A stretch of DNA of 64,000 nucleotides, from NCBI RefSeq assembly GCF_900169065.1, contig NZ_FXZB01000003.1, positions 1-64,000 of the forward strand. Reading direction: 5' to 3'. How positions within the stretch are numbered: position 1 is the first letter of the stretch; the number at the start of each line of letters is the position of its first letter. The notes under the pieces are model-generated. The model searched no databases and had not been told where the DNA came from. It saw only the letters and a program-made list of their open reading frames with translations. Source of the DNA: Brevibacterium aurantiacum. Its GTDB lineage: Bacteria; Actinomycetota; Actinomycetes; Actinomycetales; Brevibacteriaceae. This document shows, piece after piece, positions 51,332 to 60,620 of this stretch. The position numbers and the translations under genes are program-made.

Positions 51332-52273
51332 TCACTGCGGGGGGGGGGTGTGCCTGTCACGCTGCCTGCGCGCCTCGAGCACAGCCTGCTGGGCACGGTC
51401 CCGAGTCTGGGCACCCGCTCGGCTCGGCGTCTGACCGTAGGCCTGCTCCACCTGAGCATAGACATCGGCCATTCCCGCCTCGCTGAGATCGAGGGGAAGC
51501 TCGCCGATCTCAACGAACGAGGTCCCGATGTGGTCCATGAAACCGCGGATGCCTTTGTCTCCCCCGCCGAGGTGCATCGCCTCGAACTGGCCCACCGCGG
51601 ACCATCGCAGGCCCAGGGAATTCTTCATCACCGAATCGAGGTCGGGTGCCGAGATGACGCCGTTTTCGACCAGTGAGATCGCTTCCTTCATCAATGCGTT
51701 CTGCAGGCGGTTGCCGACGAAGCCGCGGACTTCACGATTGAGCGCCACGGGTTCACGTCCGCAGCTGCGGTAGAACTCGAGGGCGCGCTCAACGGTGTCC
51801 GAACTCGTCGCCGGGGCCGGAACCACCTCTACCAGGGGCATCAGGTGAGGTGGGTTGAACGGGTGTCCGACGATGACGCGGGCCGCGACTTCCGGCGGCA
51901 GATGCCGTGCGATCAATGAAGCGGGGATGGTCGACGACGAGGTCGCGAAGATGGCATCCTTCGGGGCCGCCGCAGCGATCTGGGCGAACAGCTTCGGCTT
52001 GGCCTGCGGATCCTCGGGCCCTGACTCCTGCACGAAGGAGGCTCCGGCCACGGCGGTCTCGACGGACTCGGCGAGGCTGATGGTTCCAAGCTCGGAGGCG
52101 AGCATGTCGTGGGCGGCAGCATCGGCACTGACCTCGGCCTGCAGCTCGGTGACCACCTCGGCAAGGTCGGGTCTGGGGTCGAAGACCTGGACCGGGTAGC
52201 CCGATCGGGCGAACAGCCAAGCGAATGAACGGCCGATCGTCCCGGCCCCGATGACAGCAACGCAGAAGCTCAT
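51332..52273 (-). CDS. 3-hydroxyacyl-CoA dehydrogenase, short form
   Basis: 313 residues: VAVIGAGTIGRSFAWLFARSGYPVQVFDPRPD (NAD site), SSSTIPASLIARHLPPEVAARVIVGHPFNPPHLMPLVEVVPAPATSSD (catalytic His in GHPFNPP) and REVRGFVGNRLQNALMKEAISLVENGVISAPDLDSVMKNSLGLRWSAVGQFEAMHLGGG. This fits L-3-hydroxyacyl-CoA, L-gulonate or carnitine dehydrogenase subtypes. ATG 52271-52273 is preceded by TATAGC nine bases before, a possible -10 for a short leader. The C-terminal codons contain a run of ten G/C. Confidence 0.88.
   Translation of the reverse strand: MSFCVAVIGAGTIGRSFAWLFARSGYPVQVFDPRPDLAEVVTELQAEVSADAAAHDMLASELGTISLAESVETAVAGASFVQESGPEDPQAKPKLFAQIAAAAPKDAIFATSSSTIPASLIARHLPPEVAARVIVGHPFNPPHLMPLVEVVPAPATSSDTVERALEFYRSCGREPVALNREVRGFVGNRLQNALMKEAISLVENGVISAPDLDSVMKNSLGLRWSAVGQFEAMHLGGGDKGIRGFMDHIGTSFVEIGELPLDLSEAGMADVYAQVEQAYGQTPSRAGAQTRDRAQQAVLEARRQRDRHTPPPQ
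51339..51348. repeat. G10 homopolymer inside the dehydrogenase gene end
   Basis: Ten consecutive G on the + strand encode the last Pro codons on the - strand, four to five codons before the stop. A one-base slip would change or extend the C-terminus. Confidence 0.85.
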
Positions 52274-52392
52274 ATTCTTAAGGCTATACCTGCCGATCGC
52301 TCCTCGATGCCGCACGCCGACACCAGCACTGATGCTCCAGATATCCACGTTCGGCCACGTCCAGACGCTCGGTTCGGTGGCACAATGTCACC

Positions 52393-53256
52393 ATGACACC
52401 GCGAGAAGGATTGACCACAGTGGACTCGGAGATCATCGCCCTGGCCGAGGATGAGTACGCGGCCGCGGCCGAGTCAGCGCGGATCGAGGTGCGGGAGATC
52501 CACACCGCCGCCGAGGCCGCCGAAGCCGCCCTTCTGCTCGACGAGGTGTGGAGCGTCGACGAGACGGGCACCAATGTGCTCGAACCCGGACTCATCGTCG
52601 CCTTCGCCCACGCGGGCAACTACGTCTCGGCCGCCTACAGCCTCGACGAACCCGACGAGATGATCGGAGTGACGATCGGCTTCTTCGGACAGCCCCTGGG
52701 CACGGTCATGCACTCTCACATCGCCGGCGTGCGCCATCAGGTCATCGGTCGCGGAGCTGGGTCGGCGATGAAGCTGCACCAGCGCCTGTGGTGCCTCAAC
52801 CTCGGCATCACGGAGATGACCTGGACCTTCGACCCGCTGGTGGCACGCAACGCCTACTTCAACTTCCAGCGCCTGGGCGTCGGAATGGTCGAATACCTCG
52901 AGGACTTCTACGGACAGATGCGCGACGGCGTCAACGCTGGTCAGGCCAGTGACCGTATGGTCGTCTCCTGGCCGCTCGACAAGCCGGCCCGGTCCACTCT
53001 CGCCGAGGCGGACGGCGCCTTCGAGTGCCTGCGCAGTGACGACAACGGTGAACCGCTGGTCGCCGAGGTGCCCAAGGAAGCCAGTCTGGTCTCCCTCGAC
53101 TTTCCCTCCGACATCGAGGCGCTGCGCGGCCACGATGCCGATCTCGCCTCACGGTGGCGGACGGCACTGCGTGACTCGCTGACCGCACTGGTCGCCGACG
53201 GCTGGGTCCTCGACACCTGCCTCAAGGGCGGAACGTACCTGCTCCACCACCCCTGA
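52393..53256 (+). CDS. GNAT-like acetyltransferase, COG3375 type
   Basis: 287 residues: IEVREIHTAAEAAEAALLLDEVW, LIVAFAHAGNYVSAAYSL, MIGVTIGFFGQP, SHIAGVRHQVIGRGAGSAMKLHQRLWCLNLGITEMTWTFDPLVARNAYFNFQRLGVGMVEYLEDFYG. The RGAGSAMKLHQR stretch sits where GNAT proteins bind CoA, and the WTFDPLxxRNAxFNxxRLG block is typical of the COG3375 group. Substrate unknown. The gap after it (53257-53285) holds a weak GAAGCC/GGCTTC stem. Confidence 0.82.
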   Translation: MTPREGLTTVDSEIIALAEDEYAAAAESARIEVREIHTAAEAAEAALLLDEVWSVDETGTNVLEPGLIVAFAHAGNYVSAAYSLDEPDEMIGVTIGFFGQPLGTVMHSHIAGVRHQVIGRGAGSAMKLHQRLWCLNLGITEMTWTFDPLVARNAYFNFQRLGVGMVEYLEDFYGQMRDGVNAGQASDRMVVSWPLDKPARSTLAEADGAFECLRSDDNGEPLVAEVPKEASLVSLDFPSDIEALRGHDADLASRWRTALRDSLTALVADGWVLDTCLKGGTYLLHHP

Positions 53257-53285
53257 AGCCGGCGGCATCACTTTCTGGCTTCGAA

Positions 53286-54068
53286 TCAACCACCCGCAAG
53301 GTCGGCGGCTCCTGCTTGGCAGGCAGAACTCAACGCCGATCGGATTCTCTCCGAGCCGAGGGCCTCATCCCGTGGGCTGGGAACCGACACACTGATCGCG
53401 GCCACCATCGGACCTTCGGGTCCCCGCACCGGCATCCCCAGAGCGGAGACTCCACGTTCGGTGCGTTCCCGGTTGAGCGCCGAGCCCACCTTGCGAATGT
53501 GGTCGAGCTGGCGGCGAAAGCGAGCGAACGCCTCGGCGTCGAGGAATTCACCCGAGGTGCGGGCTGCGTTCGAGGTGTAGAGACCGGCAAGAACCTGCGG
53601 CGAGAGGTCGGCCAGCAGCACCTGCCCACCCGAGGTCAGGCGCGCAGGCAGGATCTCCCCTGCTCTGCTGCCGATCCGCAATCGATCGGAGCCCTCAGCA
53701 CTGGCCAGGAAGCGCGTTGTGGTGCCGACGCGGACCAGGAGATTGCAGGTCTCTCCCGTCGTCTCTGACAGCGAGTCGAGATGCGGGCGCAGAATCTGCA
53801 GCAGACTGCGATGGGCCGATTGGGCCTCGACATTGGCCACGATCCCCGGCCCAGGGTGATAGATACGCGACTCGTCTTGGACGGCGAAGCCACGGTAGAC
53901 GAGCATGCTCAGCAGTCGATGCGCGGTCGAGGGACTGACCTGCAGATCGGCTGCGGCATCGGTGATCGAGACGGCCCCTGTGTCTCGCAGCGTCTGCAGC
54001 AGACGCAGCGCGTTGTCGACCGAGCCGAGCAGATGAGCCGGCGCCTGGGCCACCACACGACGTTCCAT
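53286..54068 (-). CDS. IclR-family transcriptional regulator
   Basis: 260 residues: LLGSVDNALRLLQTLRDTGAVSITDAAADLQVSPSTAHRLLSMLVYRGFAVQDESRIYHPG is the IclR winged helix. ETCNLLVRVGTTTRFLASAEGSDRLRIGSRAGEILPARLTSGGQVLLADLSPQ and VSALGMPVRGPEGPMVAAISVS form the ligand-binding domain. ATG 54066-54068 is chosen. It is divergent from a broken aromatic hydroxylase gene, which it most likely controlled; hydroxylated aromatics would be the expected effectors. Confidence 0.92.
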   Translation of the reverse strand: MERRVVAQAPAHLLGSVDNALRLLQTLRDTGAVSITDAAADLQVSPSTAHRLLSMLVYRGFAVQDESRIYHPGPGIVANVEAQSAHRSLLQILRPHLDSLSETTGETCNLLVRVGTTTRFLASAEGSDRLRIGSRAGEILPARLTSGGQVLLADLSPQVLAGLYTSNAARTSGEFLDAEAFARFRRQLDHIRKVGSALNRERTERGVSALGMPVRGPEGPMVAAISVSVPSPRDEALGSERIRSALSSACQAGAADLAGG

Positions 54069-54202
54069 TCCCTCATCGTAATGCCCCACCACGGCAGCTT
54101 TTCCACATAGCAGAATCTTTTTGCTCCTTGATGGTGACGGCGACCACAGTGGAAGCAGACACGTCACTGATCGATGACGATTCTGCAGACGACAGGAGCA
54201 GC

Positions 54203-55760
54203 ATGCAGTTCTACCTCAATGGATTCCAGCCCGGCGACCCGGAGAAGGCTTCGCCGAGCACCCCGGCACAGTCACCTGAGCTCCCCGAGGAAGTCGATGT
54301 CCTCGTCGTCGGCTCGGGGCCGGCCGGAACCGTTCTCGCCGCACAGCTGGCCGAGTTCCCCGACATCACCACTCGCGTCATCGAACGCCGTGAGGGACCA
54401 CTCGAGCTGGGTCATGCCGACGGGGTCGCCTGCCGGACGGTAGAGATGTTCGGCGCGTTCGGCCTGGCCGAACGCCTCGTGCGCGAAGCCTATTGGGTCA
54501 ACGAGACGACCTTCTGGGGGCCGGCAGAGGCTGACCCGGCACAGATCACTCGCACCGGGCGCATGGACGACGTCGGCGATCCAGTCCGCGTCCGGCGGCA
54601 GCATTCTGCTCATCCCGCGCGAGGGCGGCTACATGGTCCGCCTCTACGTCGACCTCGGCGATCTCGATCCCAACGACTCCGGTGCCCGCAGTCGGTTCAC
54701 CTCGGACATGATCATCGAAGCCGCGCAGCGGATCTTCCATCCCTACTCGCTCGAGGTCAAGGACATCGCCTGGTGGTCGGTCTACGAGGTGGGCCAGCGC
54801 ATCGCTGACCGTTTCGAGGACGTCGCCGAGGCGGAGCGCGGCACCCGTTCACCGCATGTGTTCATCGCCGGCGATGCCTGCCACACCCATTCGGCGAAGG
54901 CCGGCCAGGGGATGAACGTATCCATGCAGGACGGGTTCAACCTGGGATGGAAGCTCGCCGCAGTGCTGCGGGGCCGCAGCCCGAGCACGCTCCTCGGCAC
55001 CTACGCCCAGGAGCGTCAGGCCATTGCCCAGGAGGTCATCGACTTCGATCTCACCTGGTCAGAGGCTATGGCCGCGAAGCCAGCCGATCCGAATGATCCC
55101 GAGGCGGGTGGCATGAGCGCTGCCGAGCGGCAGGAGATCTTCACCGCGGGTGGACGGTTCACTGCCGGCTTCGCCACCGACTATCCGCCGAACCTGATCA
55201 CCGGTGACGACGCCCACGAACACCTGGCCACTGGCTTCCCGATCGGCGAGCGCTTCCATTCGGCCCCCACCATCCGCCTCGCCGACGCCAAGCCCCTCGA
55301 AATCGGGCATCAGGCGCAGGCCGATGGTCGCTGGCGACTCTATGCCTTCGCCGACGACGCAGATCCGGCCTCGACGAATTCGGCGATCCGCCGACTCTGC
55401 GACTTCCTCGCTGAGTCACCCGAGTCCCCGGTTCGCCGCTACACGCCTGCCGGGGCAGACCCCGACGCGGTCTTCGACGTCCGCGCGATCTTCCAACAGG
55501 GCCATCGCGAATTGTCTGTCGATGCGATGCCGCAGTTCCTGCTGCCGCGCAAGGGACGCTTCGGCCTCATCGACTACGAGAAGATGTTCTGCGCGGACCT
55601 GCGGACAGGTCCGGACATCTTCGACGTCCGCGGCATCGACCGCAGTGCGGGTGCCCTGGTCATCGTCCGCCCGGATCAGTATGTTGCCCAGGTGCTGCCG
55701 CTCGATGCCCATGCCGAGCTCGTCGACTTCTTTTCCGGGATCATGGTGCCCTCGGCCTGA
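54203..55760 (+). pseudogene. FAD-dependent phenol 2-monooxygenase-type gene with internal deletion
   Basis: The first part starts MQFYLNGFQPGDPE after an AGGAG at 54195-54199 and holds the FAD site VDVLVVGSGPAGTVLA (G37, G39, G42), then ITRTGRMDDV near residue 122. From about 54580 the protein continues in another frame: SAIQSASGGSILLIPREGGYMVRLYVDLGD, IAWWSVYEVGQRIADRF, HVFIAGDACHTHSAKAGQGMNVSMQDGFNLGWKLAAVLRG (second FAD motif) and the thioredoxin-like C-terminal domain ending VDFFSGIMVPSA. In intact relatives (phenol 2-monooxygenase, 3-hydroxybenzoate 4-monooxygenase) some 90 residues lie between these parts. They are missing here and the frame is broken at about 54571-54579. Confidence 0.85.
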
Positions 55761-55867
55761 CCCGATCAGCGGCAGCCGAGGGCAACCACTGACGACAGCC
55801 GCTCAGCGTTCGAGCAGGACAGAACCTGGCTAGAACCTGGGCCGAGGTCTCCCATATCCTTCATCTG

Positions 55868-55932
55868 TCGAGACAACGCTGGAGCGCCGGAGCCACCGTG
55901 CACACCAAGTGGTCTCGACGCTCCACCGTTGC
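55868..55932. repeat. hairpin element, copy 1
   Basis: CAACGCTGGAGCG (55874-55886) pairs with the complement in CGCTCCACCGTTG (55919-55931), with one mismatch, around a loop of about 32 bases. The same CAACGCTGGAGCG arm occurs in the element at 57163-57230. Both lie in intergenic DNA either side of the AbiEi-like gene. The remaining gap 55761-56151 otherwise holds only the 7-bp repeat at 56073. Confidence 0.7.
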
Positions 55933-56072
55933 CGCGGACGAACTGCTGGCCCGCAAAAGTGAGGCTGGACAGGACACCAACCTCCGTCGCCTGACAGCAG
56001 CGCTTCCACACGGGCAGTTACTCTCAAAAGCTGCGTCAGCCAAAGTGTCCAGTACTCCACCTTCAGCACTCA

Positions 56073-56093
56073 GGGCTCAGGGCTCAGGGCTCA
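56073..56093. repeat. 7-bp tandem repeat x3
   Basis: GGGCTCA occurs three times in a row at 56073, 56080 and 56087, in the gap between the broken hydroxylase and the AbiEi-like gene. Confidence 0.75.
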
Positions 56094-56151
56094 TCTCACA
56101 GCATCCAGCCGTGTCACCCATTCTCCAGTTATGTGCTTTGATGTAGTTTGA

Positions 56152-56180
56152 TTGCGTTTGGATTCATATGATTGCATAAT
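56152..56180 (+). promoter_or_regulatory. promoter of AbiEi-like gene, leaderless
   Basis: TTGCGT (56152-56157) and CATAAT (56175-56180) are 17 bp apart, with ATG six bases after the -10 box. TGATTGC is repeated at 56149 and 56169 (20 bp apart), overlapping both boxes, which could be an autoregulatory site. Confidence 0.6.
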
Positions 56181-56186
56181 AGTCGC

Positions 56187-57152
56187 ATGTTTCGGATCGT
56201 GACGAGAAGCGACCTCGCCGAACTCGATATGCCTCGCGCCGATCTCGCTGCGGCTCTGAAATGCTGCTTGCGCAGAGTACGCCGCGGCAAATACATCATT
56301 ATGGCGGACTGCACCCACTCGCACTTTGAACTCATCCGGGCCCTGGCACACGAACCCGGAATCACGTTTCCGCAGTTCCACGGCGACATCAGGGACGAGG
56401 TCGAGGAGCTGCGGATTCGCATCGCATCACGGAGAGACTCGGTGCTACCGAGCGATGTCTTCTCACATATTTCCGCCGCACTGATCCATGGACTCGATCC
56501 TGTTGTCGCAGGGACGAAAAAGGTCGAGGTCTCAAGGAGCGCATACTCTCGCAGTTACCCGGACCTGACTCTCTATGACCGCACAATCGCCGGCGAAGAT
56601 GTCGACCGCAGCCTCAGCTACCCCGTGACTAGTCTGCCCAGAACGCTTGCGGACATCGCGCATGACCATTCGCTCGAGGTATCGGTTCCGCTGATATCGG
56701 AGGCAATGCGGGAGGGCCGCGCAACCAGAGAGATGATCAAGCTCCACTTCGCCGCAGGATCACGGGGTCTCAAGCGCGCTCAATTGGCGCTGACCTTGTC
56801 CAATGCAGCCTACGAGTCCAATGCGGAGGCATTCTGCGCGGTCAAATTCCGTCGCCACGGTGTCACTGGAATGACGCCCCAGGTCAATACCTATTCGCCG
56901 ACAGGCAACTTCATCGGCAGGAATGACTTTCGACACGAAACGGCGCAGGTCATCGTCGAAGTTCATGGGGTGGGCAAGTACTACATGCATCCGAATGGCC
57001 CCAATGCCGCCGCCCGTGAGAATCACCAACGCAATATGAACCTCGTCAATGCAGGATTCAAGGTGTTCAACCTGACGTTTGGCGACCTCTTCCGGCCAAA
57101 CATCTTCGCCCAGATCAAGTGGGCCATCGACTCAGCGATCAATGACTCATAG
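56187..57152 (+). CDS. AbiEi/DUF559-like protein
   Basis: 321 residues. The N-terminus (FRIVTRSDLAELDMPRADLAAALKCCLRRVRRGKYIIM) resembles the winged helix of AbiEi-type antitoxins. The C-terminal half has FIGRNDFRHETAQVIVEVHGVGKYY and a final NMNLVNAGFKVFNLTFGDLF, which match the DUF559/Vsr-like nuclease fold with a D-x(n)-E-x-x-x-x-x-K pattern (D247, E258, K264). This architecture is common in actinobacteria as stand-alone genes. It could be a transcription repressor, a nuclease or an antitoxin; no AbiEii toxin partner lies next to it. The gene is lower in GC than its neighbours and framed by hairpin elements. Confidence 0.7.
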   Translation: MFRIVTRSDLAELDMPRADLAAALKCCLRRVRRGKYIIMADCTHSHFELIRALAHEPGITFPQFHGDIRDEVEELRIRIASRRDSVLPSDVFSHISAALIHGLDPVVAGTKKVEVSRSAYSRSYPDLTLYDRTIAGEDVDRSLSYPVTSLPRTLADIAHDHSLEVSVPLISEAMREGRATREMIKLHFAAGSRGLKRAQLALTLSNAAYESNAEAFCAVKFRRHGVTGMTPQVNTYSPTGNFIGRNDFRHETAQVIVEVHGVGKYYMHPNGPNAAARENHQRNMNLVNAGFKVFNLTFGDLFRPNIFAQIKWAIDSAINDS

Positions 57153-57162
57153 GAGATCCCGG

Positions 57163-57230
57163 CGAGACAACGCTGGAGCGCCGTGGCCACTGTGCGTGCA
57201 CAGCCGCCTCGGCGCTCCAGCGTTGTTTCG
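57163..57230. repeat. hairpin element, copy 2
   Basis: Perfect-looking 21-bp inverted repeat with one mismatch: the left arm 57163-57183 contains CAACGCTGGAGCGCCG, and the right arm 57210-57230 is its complement. Loop of 26 bases. It shares its arm with the element at 55868. It lies between convergent genes and may also end transcription. Confidence 0.8.
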
Positions 57231-57290
57231 ATCTCGCAGCCAGCTCGAGCCAGGCCGCGCGGGCTTAAGCCCAACTTCTGGACTTGATTC

Positions 57291-58922
57291 TTACTTCTCT
57301 TCCCAGTTCTTGCGCAGCAGCTTCTTGTCGAGCTTGCCCACCGAGGTGCGAGGCATCTCGTCCACGACATAGACCTCATCTGGCATCTGCCACTTGGCGA
57401 AGCGCTCACTGAGCGTTTCGACGATGGACTCGCGGGTCACCTCGGCGCCGTCATTGGCCACGACATAGGCCACGGGACGCTCGTCCCACTTCTCGTCGGG
57501 GACACCGATGACCGCGGCCTCCTTGACGTTGGGGCTGTCGAGGATCGCGTTCTCCATGTCGATCGAGGAGATCCATTCGCCGCCGGACTTGATGACGTCC
57601 TTCAGACGGTCGGTGATCTTGAGATAGCCGTGGGCATCGATGACGCCGACGTCACCCGAGCGCCACCAGCCGTCGAGGAAACGGTCGGCGTTGTCGGGCA
57701 GCTGGTAGTAGGACTCGGTGATCCAGGGACCGCGCATGACGATCTCGCCGACCGACTTGCCGTCGCGAGGCATCTCCTCACCGGTGGGGTCGACGATCTT
57801 GACCTCGACGCCGATGATCGGCAGGCCCTGGTAGCGCTTGAGGTCCCACTTCTCTTCGTCGCTGAGGTTCATGCCGGACTTGATGCGCCAGTTCGTCGTC
57901 GCCAGCGGTGTGGTCTCGGTGGCACCGTAGCCGTGGATCACCTCGGCGCCGGTGACCTCCTTGAAGCCGCGCATCATCGACAGCGGCGGCTCCGAAGAAC
58001 CGGAGACCAGACGGACTCCGGTGAGGTCCGGCGGGGTCGGCATGCTCTTCATCATCGCCAGCATCGGGGTGAAGATCGCGGGCGCACCGTTGGCCAGCGT
58101 CACCTTCTCCTCGATGAAGGCCTGACTGATGGCGCCGAACTCCTCGGCGGCGAACTTGCCGGGCAGGACGAGTTTGGCGCCGGCTGCGACCGCGTTCTGC
58201 GGGAAGCCCCAGGACAGCACGTGGAACATCGGAGTGATGGGCATGACGCAGTCATCGAAGGTCGCCTGCAGTGCTGCCAGTCCGCCCATTGTGTGCAGGT
58301 AGATCGAGCGGTGGGAGTAGTAGACGCCTTTGGGCCGGCCTGTGGTTCCGGTCGTGTATCCGGCGTAGGCAGCGGTCTTCTCGTCAACGACGGGCCAGTC
58401 GTAGGTGTCGGGCTTGTCGGCGATGAGGTCTTCGTAGAAGACGACGTTGTTCAGGCTCGTCTCGATCTCGGATGCAGGCTTGTCGGTCATGACGACCCAG
58501 CCCTTGACGTCGAGTTTCGGGGCAAGTGCCTCGGCAACGTGGAGGAGGGACTCGTCGACGAAGATCCAGTCGGACTTCGAGTGGCTGACGACGTAGGCGA
58601 GGTCTTCAGGTGCCAGGCGCAGATTGAGCTGGAGCATGGTCGCGGCCACGCCGGGAACCGAGAAGTAGAGCTCGAGGTGACGACGGGAGTTCCAGTCGAT
58701 GACGCCGACCATGGAGCCCGCGCCCACACCGAGTTCGTCGAGCCCGTGTGCCAACTGAGCCATCCGCTTGTACTCGTCGGCATAGTTCGATCGACCCCAG
58801 GAGCCATCGGACCGGCGGTAGACAACCTCTGATTCGCCGAAGACCGTCGCGGCATGGCGGATCAGACTTGTGGTGTTGAGCTGGTAGCTGTCACCGAGGG
58901 TGGATGGAATGCCTGTAAGCAT
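57291..58922 (-). CDS. long-chain fatty-acid-CoA ligase (AMP-binding)
   Basis: 543-residue adenylate-forming enzyme: [23 protein letters not shown] (phosphate-binding loop), [13 protein letters not shown] (A5 motif), [45 protein letters not shown] (A7-A8) and [17 protein letters not shown] (A10 Lys). It activates fatty or aromatic acids to CoA esters. It pairs with the upstream enoyl-CoA hydratase in the same direction, 213 bp away. Medium-chain or phenylacetate-like substrates remain possible. Confidence 0.92.
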   Translation of the reverse strand: MLTGIPSTLGDSYQLNTTSLIRHAATVFGESEVVYRRSDGSWGRSNYADEYKRMAQLAHGLDELGVGAGSMVGVIDWNSRRHLELYFSVPGVAATMLQLNLRLAPEDLAYVVSHSKSDWIFVDESLLHVAEALAPKLDVKGWVVMTDKPASEIETSLNNVVFYEDLIADKPDTYDWPVVDEKTAAYAGYTTGTTGRPKGVYYSHRSIYLHTMGGLAALQATFDDCVMPITPMFHVLSWGFPQNAVAAGAKLVLPGKFAAEEFGAISQAFIEEKVTLANGAPAIFTPMLAMMKSMPTPPDLTGVRLVSGSSEPPLSMMRGFKEVTGAEVIHGYGATETTPLATTNWRIKSGMNLSDEEKWDLKRYQGLPIIGVEVKIVDPTGEEMPRDGKSVGEIVMRGPWITESYYQLPDNADRFLDGWWRSGDVGVIDAHGYLKITDRLKDVIKSGGEWISSIDMENAILDSPNVKEAAVIGVPDEKWDERPVAYVVANDGAEVTRESIVETLSERFAKWQMPDEVYVVDEMPRTSVGKLDKKLLRKNWEEK

Positions 58923-59135
58923 GAGACTCCTTTGGTCATGATGGTCGTGCTGGGTGTATTCGTGCTGGGATGTGTTCGTGTTGCTGCATCAGAGGGGGCG
59001 TGTAGGTATCCGGACTATTTTCATCGTCAGACTATCCCGGCAAGTGATGCCGCTCACAACTTTTGCCGCAACGTTACCAATTAGAAACATGTGGGCGCCG
59101 AGGTGAGGGTAGGCCGTGCGCTCACCGGCCATCGG

Positions 59136-59894
59136 TTATTCGCCGGTGAAGTTCGGGCCGCGCTTTTCCATGAACGCTGCAACGCCTTCGGCGAAGTCCT
59201 TGCTGGCTCGCAAGTCCGTCTGCCCCTTGAGTTCCCGATCGAATGCATCGTCGAGCTCGGTCAGCGTCGCGGTATTGATGGCTTCCTTCGAAGCAGCGAA
59301 GGCCAGAGGTGCACCCTGCGCCCATTGCGCCGCAATCTCCTGCGCCCGGTTCAGGTGCTCGCCCGCCGGCGTGACCAGGCTCGCCAGGCCCCAATCCGCA
59401 GCCTCCTTCGCCCAGACCTTCTGTGCCGTCAGCGCCATCTTCATGGCTCGATGCCGCCCCGCCGAGGCTGCGACGAGTGCCGTTGCTCCGCCGTCGGGCA
59501 TGAGGCCGATCTTGGTGAAGGCCAGCATCAGGTAGGACTCTTCGCTCATCACGGTGTAGTCACAGGCCAGAGCCAGAGAGCAGCCGATGCCGGCGGCCGG
59601 CCCGGAGACCGCGGCGATGGTCGGAATCGGCAGGTCGATGATCGACCGGATGATCTCATTGGCCCGGTCAAGGCCGAGGCCCCCGTTCTGCACCGAGCCC
59701 TGCAGATCGGCTCCCGAGCTGAAGGAGCGATCATTGCCGGTGAGAATGAGCGCACGGGCCGTGGAAGCCGCCTCGGCGACGGATTCCCCGACCGCTTCGA
59801 TGGCCTCCCTGGTCAGCGCGTTGAGGCTTTCGGGGCGATTGATCGTGATGGTCACGACCCCGTCTTGCAGATCGGTGAGAACACTCGAGGTCAA
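59136..59894 (-). CDS. enoyl-CoA hydratase
   Basis: 252-residue crotonase: GVVTITINRPESLNALTREAIEAV, ALILTGNDRSFSSGADLQG, TIAAVSGPAAGIGCSLALACDYTVMSEESYLMLAFTKIGLMPDGGATALVAASAGRHRAMKMALTAQKVWAKEAADWGLASLVTPA. The second catalytic Glu of typical hydratases is replaced around LMPDGG, as in the PaaG/PaaB isomerase-like group, so isomerase activity is possible. It starts at TTG 59892-59894, ten bases after AGGAG. Confidence 0.88.
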   Translation of the reverse strand: MTSSVLTDLQDGVVTITINRPESLNALTREAIEAVGESVAEAASTARALILTGNDRSFSSGADLQGSVQNGGLGLDRANEIIRSIIDLPIPTIAAVSGPAAGIGCSLALACDYTVMSEESYLMLAFTKIGLMPDGGATALVAASAGRHRAMKMALTAQKVWAKEAADWGLASLVTPAGEHLNRAQEIAAQWAQGAPLAFAASKEAINTATLTELDDAFDRELKGQTDLRASKDFAEGVAAFMEKRGPNFTGE

Positions 59895-60050
59895 AGCGAC
59901 TCCTCATAGTTGGCGCTGGGTGACTGATGTTTCACCCCAACCTTAACGCACGATAAGTTGATCTGGGTCACACGTCTCACCGGGCGCACGCAGCCGCTGA
60001 AGCGCCTCGTTCAACCCAGCCGTCTCACACTCAGGCCAACCGTCTCCCGC

Positions 60051-60620
60051 TCAGATCAGGGCGGCCGCCAGCTGCGTCCCGGTCAGGGTGCGGTCAGCGA
60101 AGACCAGGCGCATGGCCTGCGGATCGGGGTTGCCGGCATCTGGAACGCGATACTGCAGGCTCAGGCCGACTTTCTCGGCCACCTTTCGGGAGGCCTCATT
60201 GTGTTCGAGCAGGTAGGCGATGACCGGCAGTTCGGGCTTGACCTCTTGGGCTCGAGCGATGGCCAGACGAGAGATCTCGCTGGCATAGCCGCGACCCTGG
60301 ACCTCGGGACGGAAGCGGTAGCCCAAGTTCCAATAGGCCTCAATCCGATCCGGGTTCCATTCATCGACCAAGGGCATGCGCCTGACACCGCAGCCGCACA
60401 TTCCCAGCACCGGGCCGCCCTCGGATTCGCGGACGATCCATGATCCGAGCCCGTCGATCTCCCAATCAGCGATGCGCGTCAGCAGGTAGGCCTCGGCCTC
60501 TTCCCGCTTGATCATCCTGCCGCTGGGAAAGTGCGTCCACACGCGGGGGTCGCCGTAGATCTCGAAGATCTCATCCAGGTCCTCAAGACCCGGACGGTCA
60601 AGCACGAACGGCTCAGCCAT
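60051..60620 (-). CDS. GNAT N-acetyltransferase
   Basis: 189 residues of the RimJ/RimL type: MAEPFVLDRPGLEDLDEIFEIYGDPRVWTHFPSGRM, GSWIVRESEGGPVLGMCGCGVRRM, YWNLGYRFRPEVQGRGYASEISRLAIARAQE (CoA loop QGRGYA) and NEASRKVAEKVGLSLQYR. It acetylates protein or small-molecule amines. The ATG overlaps the stop of the PLP enzyme gene (TGATG), so it is the second gene of that unit. The longer frame to 61331 is antisense-like and rejected. Confidence 0.9.
   Translation of the reverse strand: MAEPFVLDRPGLEDLDEIFEIYGDPRVWTHFPSGRMIKREEAEAYLLTRIADWEIDGLGSWIVRESEGGPVLGMCGCGVRRMPLVDEWNPDRIEAYWNLGYRFRPEVQGRGYASEISRLAIARAQEVKPELPVIAYLLEHNEASRKVAEKVGLSLQYRVPDAGNPDPQAMRLVFADRTLTGTQLAAALI

Noticed and set aside
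53255..53282. GAAGCC/GGCTTC stem between convergent genes
   Set aside because: Only six pairs with a 16-base loop and no T-run; it is within chance.
57630..58832. 400-codon + frame
   Set aside because: It is antisense to the acyl-CoA ligase and rich in Asp/Val/Gly as expected of a complement.
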